This document shows, one piece after another, positions 8,701 through 11,231 of a stretch of 11,231 nt of DNA; positions within the stretch are counted from its first letter, which is position 1; every line of letters starts with the position of its first letter. This stretch comes from Candidatus Dadabacteria bacterium (GTDB taxonomy: Bacteria > Desulfobacterota_D > UBA1144 > Nemesobacterales > UBA2774). The position numbers and the translations under genes are program-made. The stretch is from assembly GCA_003229065.1 (NCBI GenBank), contig QIHJ01000120.1:1-11231 (forward strand), given 5' to 3'. A model generated the notes under the pieces. The model was not told the origin of the DNA. It saw only the letters and a list, made by a program, of their open reading frames with translations, and searched no databases.

Positions 8701-11231
8701 AGGCAGACCTCGATACTGCTAATGCTGAAAAGGCGCTGGAGGCTTATGGGGAAGCTCATAAAGCCTACGAGCGTTTGGAATTAGGAGATGCATACAAAGA
8801 GACTCTGGCCGATAAGGCGTCTGTTGTAAGTATTCTGGCTGATATAAGTTTAAAGAAAGGGGACTTTGAAGAGGCTTTGTCAGGATACCGGGAATCCCTA
8901 GATCTCTATGATTCTTTAGAGCTCGGAGAGGAATACACCGGAATACAGCTCAAGATCGGGAATGTGTACATGCGCAGAGGAGAAACCTTTGAAGATGCGG
9001 CCCGGGGGAGCTCTGATGCTGAGACGTATAAGAAGGCCGTAAACGTTTATACCGATGCGCTAGGAATTTACAGTGAAGCCCTGAACCCAGAGGAGTTCGG
9101 TTCAGTACACATGAAATTAAGCTCTTTATATTTATCCATGGGAGAGCAAGAGGGCACTGTAGAGCTTTTCAACAAAGCTATCGGGACATGCAGGGAAGCT
9201 TTGCGTGTGTTTTGCCCGGAAGATTATCCTGATCGCCATATGGAGATACAGAACAATATCGTTCGGGCATACGAAGCTATTACCGAGCTCAAGGACACGC
9301 AATCAAAAGATGCCGTGCAGACTGGGGAACCTGTTGAGGTTGTCCGGATTATTGAAGAAAAACCGCTTCTTAAGGTAGTCAAGTCTCAAGAAATAATAGA
9401 ATACCAAGAAGAAGTTATGTTAGAAGAAGTTGAGTCTCAGGAACCCGAGCAAGTTGAGGTAGAGTCCATGCCGCAGACTGTTATTGCCGCTGCGGCTTCG
9501 GGCGACTCCGGTGTGGACGCGGTTATTGAAGAACCTCAGTTCAGCGATTCGAACCAGGCAATCGAATATTATACAAAGGCTCTACTGACCGAGACTATTC
9601 AAACAGCGCCCGAGCAGTACGGGCGGATAAAGTCCAGGCTCGGGGGTCTGTATACCGAAGTTGCCCGGGCTACCGGATCCGCAAATAATTATAGGAGAGC
9701 GGTTAAGTCCTTTGAGGATTCACTCGAAGTTTTCAGCTCCGAGCACTACCCCGAGAAGTACGGCGAAGTCCAGAAAGATATAGCCGAGTCGATGAAAATG
9801 CTCGCCGATCATTCAGGGGACCTGAAGAGTTACCGTAAAGCCTTGCAAGCTTACAAACGGGCTCTTACGGTATTTAATTTGAACGATCATCCGGAGACAT
9901 TCGGTAATGTACATATGAGTATCGGTTGTACCTACAGCACAATCGCTGAAATATCTGGTAACGCGGAGGAGTACCAAAACGCGATATTGGCCTATAATCA
10001 AGCTCTACGTGTTTACAATCAGGATCAATGCAAGGAGGAGTACGGCCTGGTCCAAAGAAATATCGGTATGGCGTACGGCATATTAGCCGAGGTCGACAAC
10101 AATACGGGATATCACCAAAAAGCCGTAGAGGCCTATACGGAAGCGCTAAAATACTATACACCGGAGAATGCGCCTTTGGAGCACGGAGAGCTATCCAAAT
10201 ATCTAGGAATAGCCTATGGGAACCTACACGCGAAGAGTGGGGATGTCGATACTTTAAGACTGGCGATAGGGTCCTACAAAAGCGCGCTCAAGCTGTATAT
10301 GGAAGAGAGCTATCCGGGTGATTACGGACTTATTCAAAAGAATATGGGAAGCGCGTATGAGAAGCTGTCCCACAAAGAAGCTCCTGCCCAAAACACCAAT
10401 AATGCGAGCAAAGCTTATCAGGAAGCGATTAAATATTATAGATACGACAACCATCCCATAGAGTACGCTTCGATAGAGAGCAGCCTCGGGGGTCTCTATA
10501 AAACACTTGCCGAAACTGAGAACCAGGTACAGAACTCAAGGAGAGCTATTGAATCCTATGAGCAGGTCTTAAGAGTTTTCAATATAAAAGAGTTTCCCAT
10601 CGAATACGCTGCTTCCCAGAACAACCTCGGTATTGTTTACAGGACTCTAGCAGAGGTTGAGGATAAAGGTAAGAACTGTAAGAGGTCGGTAAACGCTTAT
10701 AAAGAATCCCTTAAAATATACAGCAGAAGCAGCTACCCCGATCAGTACGGCTCGACTCAAACAAACCTGGGGAGCGCCTATAGAACACTGGCCGAGGTTG
10801 AGGAGAAAGAGGTTAACTGCAGACATTCCATCAGAGCTTTTGAGGAAGCGCTTAAGGTGAGGACGATTAAAGAGCAGCCGCTTCAGTTCGCAGCTACACA
10901 GAATAACCTGGGCGTCGTTTACAGGACGCTCGGTGATAAGGAAGACAGGGTTAAGAACACCAAGAAAGCAATCGACGCATATGAGACCGCTCTCATTATC
11001 TATACTATGGATAAGTACCCCATTCAGTACGCATCCACTCAGAACAATATTGGTGCCGCATACACCGCGCTCGCAGAGGCCGAGAATAAGGACGAGAACT
11101 GTGACAAGGCTATAAACGCATATACCGAGGCGCTTAAGATCTTTACCGAAGCCCGCTTCCCCGGCCCCCACAAGCTGGTCTCGACCAACCTTAAGCTTCT
11201 CAAGGAATTCTGCGGCAAAGACTGCCAAGAT
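2775..11231 (+). CDS. Giant TPR-repeat protein with N-terminal nucleoside-deoxyribosyltransferase/TIR-like domain, C-terminus beyond window
   Basis: One frame of 2819 codons without a stop runs to the right edge, so the visible product already exceeds 300 kDa. There is no signal peptide or membrane segment; a cytoplasmic scaffold is inferred. Residues 28-113 form an alpha/beta domain, residues 115-175 are Ser/Pro/Asn-rich and probably disordered, and residues 175-337 are helical, with two degenerate TPR-like units. From residue 338 to 2798 I count 50 TPR units, mostly of exactly 47 residues (consensus YAxTQNNLGxAYRTLAEVED, then a second helix AIxAYEEALKVYT and a loop ending in YPxE/Q). This is longer than the canonical 34. 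Unit 39 is split by an acidic linker. Many units carry a Cys (S/N-C) at the start of helix B. TPR superhelices bind proteins or peptides. The gene follows a c-di-GMP riboswitch, so its product level should answer to that messenger. The partner and process are unknown. Confidence 0.93.
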   Translation, partial: MGETSKSGREKDLRLNPLDAIWNPEYQIPCIVVYPGEAEGSALELILNPLIDVLSEKGFKLHALPEESSQSGELENLARDCALGVLVLVGPGSALQYSYGYLKGKGKFVLTIRDIAGEAELGESSAPEPPAQSPLDRLKRNSSLSALNEIRVDSSSQNPSSENPANKIRYEIDSFIPAVLESYISELTKTYSSMDPELYSTLRELAREVSNYYTKTAEYDISDLDKSYDLLTVWEERSGRSTPSQILTMLASLYTNQADKNIDIESEKNECYYKAAQIYESVSSSDSDAALSSCFKIKQGEILMLSLNDREDRDKIELAAKVFEEGLNYFGKDKSKPVFAYLNKKLGEIYEVFAGLKEKDKEKKELLKWSLTHIRSALEVYETSEFQSEYFDLMNLQGRVLSTLGEFDSSGEGIGEAIDILKESLRFNTSEESPEAYSEALIDLGNAYRTQAEVDASAESCILAIEAYEKALQVYSDGDFALESALVCNNLGASYDMLAQIEESPESCRGAILNFEEALRFYSLNDYPDQYSTAQNNIGNAYGTLAELEDRARNCEKAVLCYLESLKVRTLEHYPLEYAMTQNNLGVVYSTLSEVQDKEESCINAVSAYSEALKVYDTSEHPLERAMISNNLGDAYSLLSEAQDTAPNLKQAAGSYREALKVYTEDENPLNSAIIHKKLGDVLLSLTELEAGKEYASESASSYERALKVYSREEHPIEYARIKMNEGRLFSGVALLQDNPEGFERVFLALDEAISIMCKEEFPEEAFEIKLLKGDAYAGLSGMDASIDASVDDRCRSLENALKQYESALSICSSFDTQERSARIRNKIGQCHADMSIVKDCAEHSEKAVEAFSEALELMNPEEHPMPHALIKNNLGAAYGRLEQADEGGNYTELALAALESAAFTLKTFGASGNEARALYAKSLGNLGALYNRISDADDPGSNVRKSVELLEEALSVITLEINPFEYARIKNNLANSYCKLGAAEESKKYYSLAIESYKDALGVYSRSAGDESAVVNNNLGNAYLSFYDVGESAESADKALSCYNEALAFTQAREQPLRIALIKTNIGRTYTRMANMDNQSQNYALAVEAYEGSLGVYTKEDFPAEYSAVKRNIGILLMLSCEFAKSGQQCVSLSERALQVFEEVLSGFSADHNNQYGIIRAAMGDAHMLISSLEERASREKSAAECYTDALGSFPVDSFPEHYLELIQRLESLFENTEEPEGRDPKSVIEFCTKALLVYKFDEYPYEYASTHKKLGRVYRLLGDGGGVANYRKAVNSFEEALRGYSVMNDRDECGQVSKELGDLYTEIAQVSSSPGEYRNAISYYDESLKLFTADEYPELYGEIKKSLGIAYGALGGKQDGDENYLLELDSYNKALGVFTREEYYEEYKELRKRMGGVYAMLAGAKGELDDHTGALEHYSEALKVFSFEEFPEEYGKYKKELAELLEKTGRSGNGLTSIKDALNAYGESLSFYTQTDSPEEYAVITDNIKGLYKFLSEFDADSNLSAQSVYREILMICTESVSPYEHALLQMKLGDTYLGTPLGGGTIPDSSEASPEDLSSALESYLRALNIYGEDNYPRERACINFRLGGVYRSLSRVQDEDNNLKKAAESYIDSINFYTPENYSQANIQARVEIADIYKSLGEKQFGADNLAESLEYLEKASSIYVAGEFPEESAYLNRQIGGIYKKLAEQSDRLSNLETAGRYYADSLSYFQLSTFSDDYGDITETLAELYFEIARDRKDPETYKKSIDYITKSITRFTLENNPTEYARLHKMLGDASAEIASYGGSVEWLQKRVDSYGEVLRVYGSGDYPQKHSGFINELGAAYRALAGALEESGEHHQCLQNYISALELYEGSDNFTERALLSVELGSVYQKLALADDTVNNSKTALQHYGKAEEYCAQAGDYNPVPGISEKLNEIYNLLGEYGCGGVESGANPEERYLEILTICTKEDAPLQYALVQRKLGHFYMQLLQADLDTANAEKALEAYGEAHKAYERLELGDAYKETLADKASVVSILADISLKKGDFEEALSGYRESLDLYDSLELGEEYTGIQLKIGNVYMRRGETFEDAARGSSDAETYKKAVNVYTDALGIYSEALNPEEFGSVHMKLSSLYLSMGEQEGTVELFNKAIGTCREALRVFCPEDYPDRHMEIQNNIVRAYEAITELKDTQSKDAVQTGEPVEVVRIIEEKPLLKVVKSQEIIEYQEEVMLEEVESQEPEQVEVESMPQTVIAAAASGDSGVDAVIEEPQFSDSNQAIEYYTKALLTETIQTAPEQYGRIKSRLGGLYTEVARATGSANNYRRAVKSFEDSLEVFSSEHYPEKYGEVQKDIAESMKMLADHSGDLKSYRKALQAYKRALTVFNLNDHPETFGNVHMSIGCTYSTIAEISGNAEEYQNAILAYNQALRVYNQDQCKEEYGLVQRNIGMAYGILAEVDNNTGYHQKAVEAYTEALKYYTPENAPLEHGELSKYLGIAYGNLHAKSGDVDTLRLAIGSYKSALKLYMEESYPGDYGLIQKNMGSAYEKLSHKEAPAQNTNNASKAYQEAIKYYRYDNHPIEYASIESSLGGLYKTLAETENQVQNSRRAIESYEQVLRVFNIKEFPIEYAASQNNLGIVYRTLAEVEDKGKNCKRSVNAYKESLKIYSRSSYPDQYGSTQTNLGSAYRTLAEVEEKEVNCRHSIRAFEEALKVRTIKEQPLQFAATQNNLGVVYRTLGDKEDRVKNTKKAIDAYETALIIYTMDKYPIQYASTQNNIGAAYTALAEAENKDENCDKAINAYTEALKIFTEARFPGPHKLVSTNLKLLKEFCGKDCQD
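2856..3113 (+). other. N-terminal Rossmann-like domain, nucleoside 2-deoxyribosyltransferase/TIR-like
   Basis: Residues 28-113 show strand IPCIVVYP, helix ALELILNPLIDVLSEKG, strand FKLHAL, helix ELENLARDCA, strand GVLVLVG, then ALQYSYGYLKGKGKFVLTI. This order matches nucleoside 2-deoxyribosyltransferase-like and related TIR-like domains, where a segment of the type N-x-x-YELGYAxxxGK-P-V-hydrophobic carries the catalytic Glu. Here the Glu position appears to be Ser98 (QYSYGY), so the domain is more likely a binding or sensing module than an enzyme. The assignment is by pattern only. Confidence 0.4.
3786..11168 (+). repeat. Array of about 50 TPR-coding units, 141 bp each
   Basis: The coding sequence repeats with a dominant period of 47 codons. 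Units 4-6 and 46-50 stay close to the consensus (QNNLG, TLAEVED), while many middle units are diverged. A few are longer: units 10, 26 and 37 carry 7-8 extra residues. Repetition is clear at the protein level but weak at the DNA level, so recent wholesale amplification is unlikely. Confidence 0.85.
9297..9554 (+). other. Acidic linker inserted inside TPR unit 39
   Basis: Helix A of unit 39 ends near residue 2174 (AYEAITELKD), and its helix B resumes at residue 2261 (QAIEYYTKALL). The roughly 85 residues between are rich in Glu, Val and Gln (VEVVRIIEEK, EEVMLEEVESQEPEQVEVES), then Ala/Gly-rich. The insert looks extended or disordered, and it divides the solenoid into about 39 units and 11 or more units. 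Confidence 0.7.

Noticed and set aside
9813..10454. Overlapping small open frames on both strands
   Set aside because: All lie inside the continuous TPR frame, lack ribosome sites, and give products typical of out-of-frame reading (Arg/Tyr/Cys-rich).
10647..11228. 193-residue open frame on the minus strand
   Set aside because: It is antisense to the best-conserved TPR units. The repeated codon pattern suppresses stops on the opposite strand, its product matches nothing, and no ribosome site precedes it.
2775..11231. Large adhesin or surface repeat protein
   Set aside because: No signal peptide, membrane segment or sorting motif is visible, and the repeats are helical TPRs instead of the beta-rich repeats usual in surface adhesins.

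Overview
The window looks like bacterial chromosomal DNA of roughly even GC content. A class I cyclic-di-GMP (GEMM-I) riboswitch, Shine-Dalgarno sites ahead of the main genes and an exported HEAT-repeat protein suggest a Gram-negative lineage that uses c-di-GMP signalling. It could be deltaproteobacterial or from an uncultured candidate phylum; I cannot place it more closely. No transposase, phage gene, tRNA, rRNA or CRISPR array is visible.

Layout. (1) From 1435 leftwards on the minus strand, and running off the left edge, is a gene for a secreted HEAT-repeat protein (478 residues visible). (2) Positions 1436-1848 are a divergent intergenic region. It holds two outward-facing promoter candidates that share a 10-bp motif at their -35 regions (inverted copies at 1635-1644 and 1756-1765), and a 9-bp dyad (1576-1605) just downstream of the leftward promoter. 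(3) Positions 1849-2293 encode two small abutting reading frames, 51 and 95 aa. Together they look like one coiled-coil/zinc-ribbon protein broken by a one-base shift at a run of seven A's. (4) Positions 2294-2447 hold no gene, only one short hairpin. (5) At 2448-2774 a promoter, a c-di-GMP-I aptamer and an apparently translational expression platform form the leader of a giant gene. (6) Positions 2775-11231 are one uninterrupted reading frame of 2819 codons, still open at the right edge. It has an N-terminal alpha/beta domain resembling nucleoside 2-deoxyribosyltransferase/TIR-like folds, a disordered linker, and about fifty 47-residue TPR units, interrupted once by an acidic linker of about 85 residues.

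The most notable system is the riboswitch plus the giant TPR protein. The conserved ligand-binding core of the aptamer (2536-2545) is perfectly complementary over 10 nt to 2651-2660. The adjacent segment 2638-2647 is complementary to the ribosome binding site of the giant gene (2763-2772). These two helices cross, so they should compete. The simplest reading is that c-di-GMP binding frees the anti-SD strand and represses translation of a cytoplasmic scaffold of more than 300 kDa. The direction of control is inference. The HEAT-repeat and zinc-ribbon genes are probably separate transcription units; nothing visible ties them functionally to the TPR protein.
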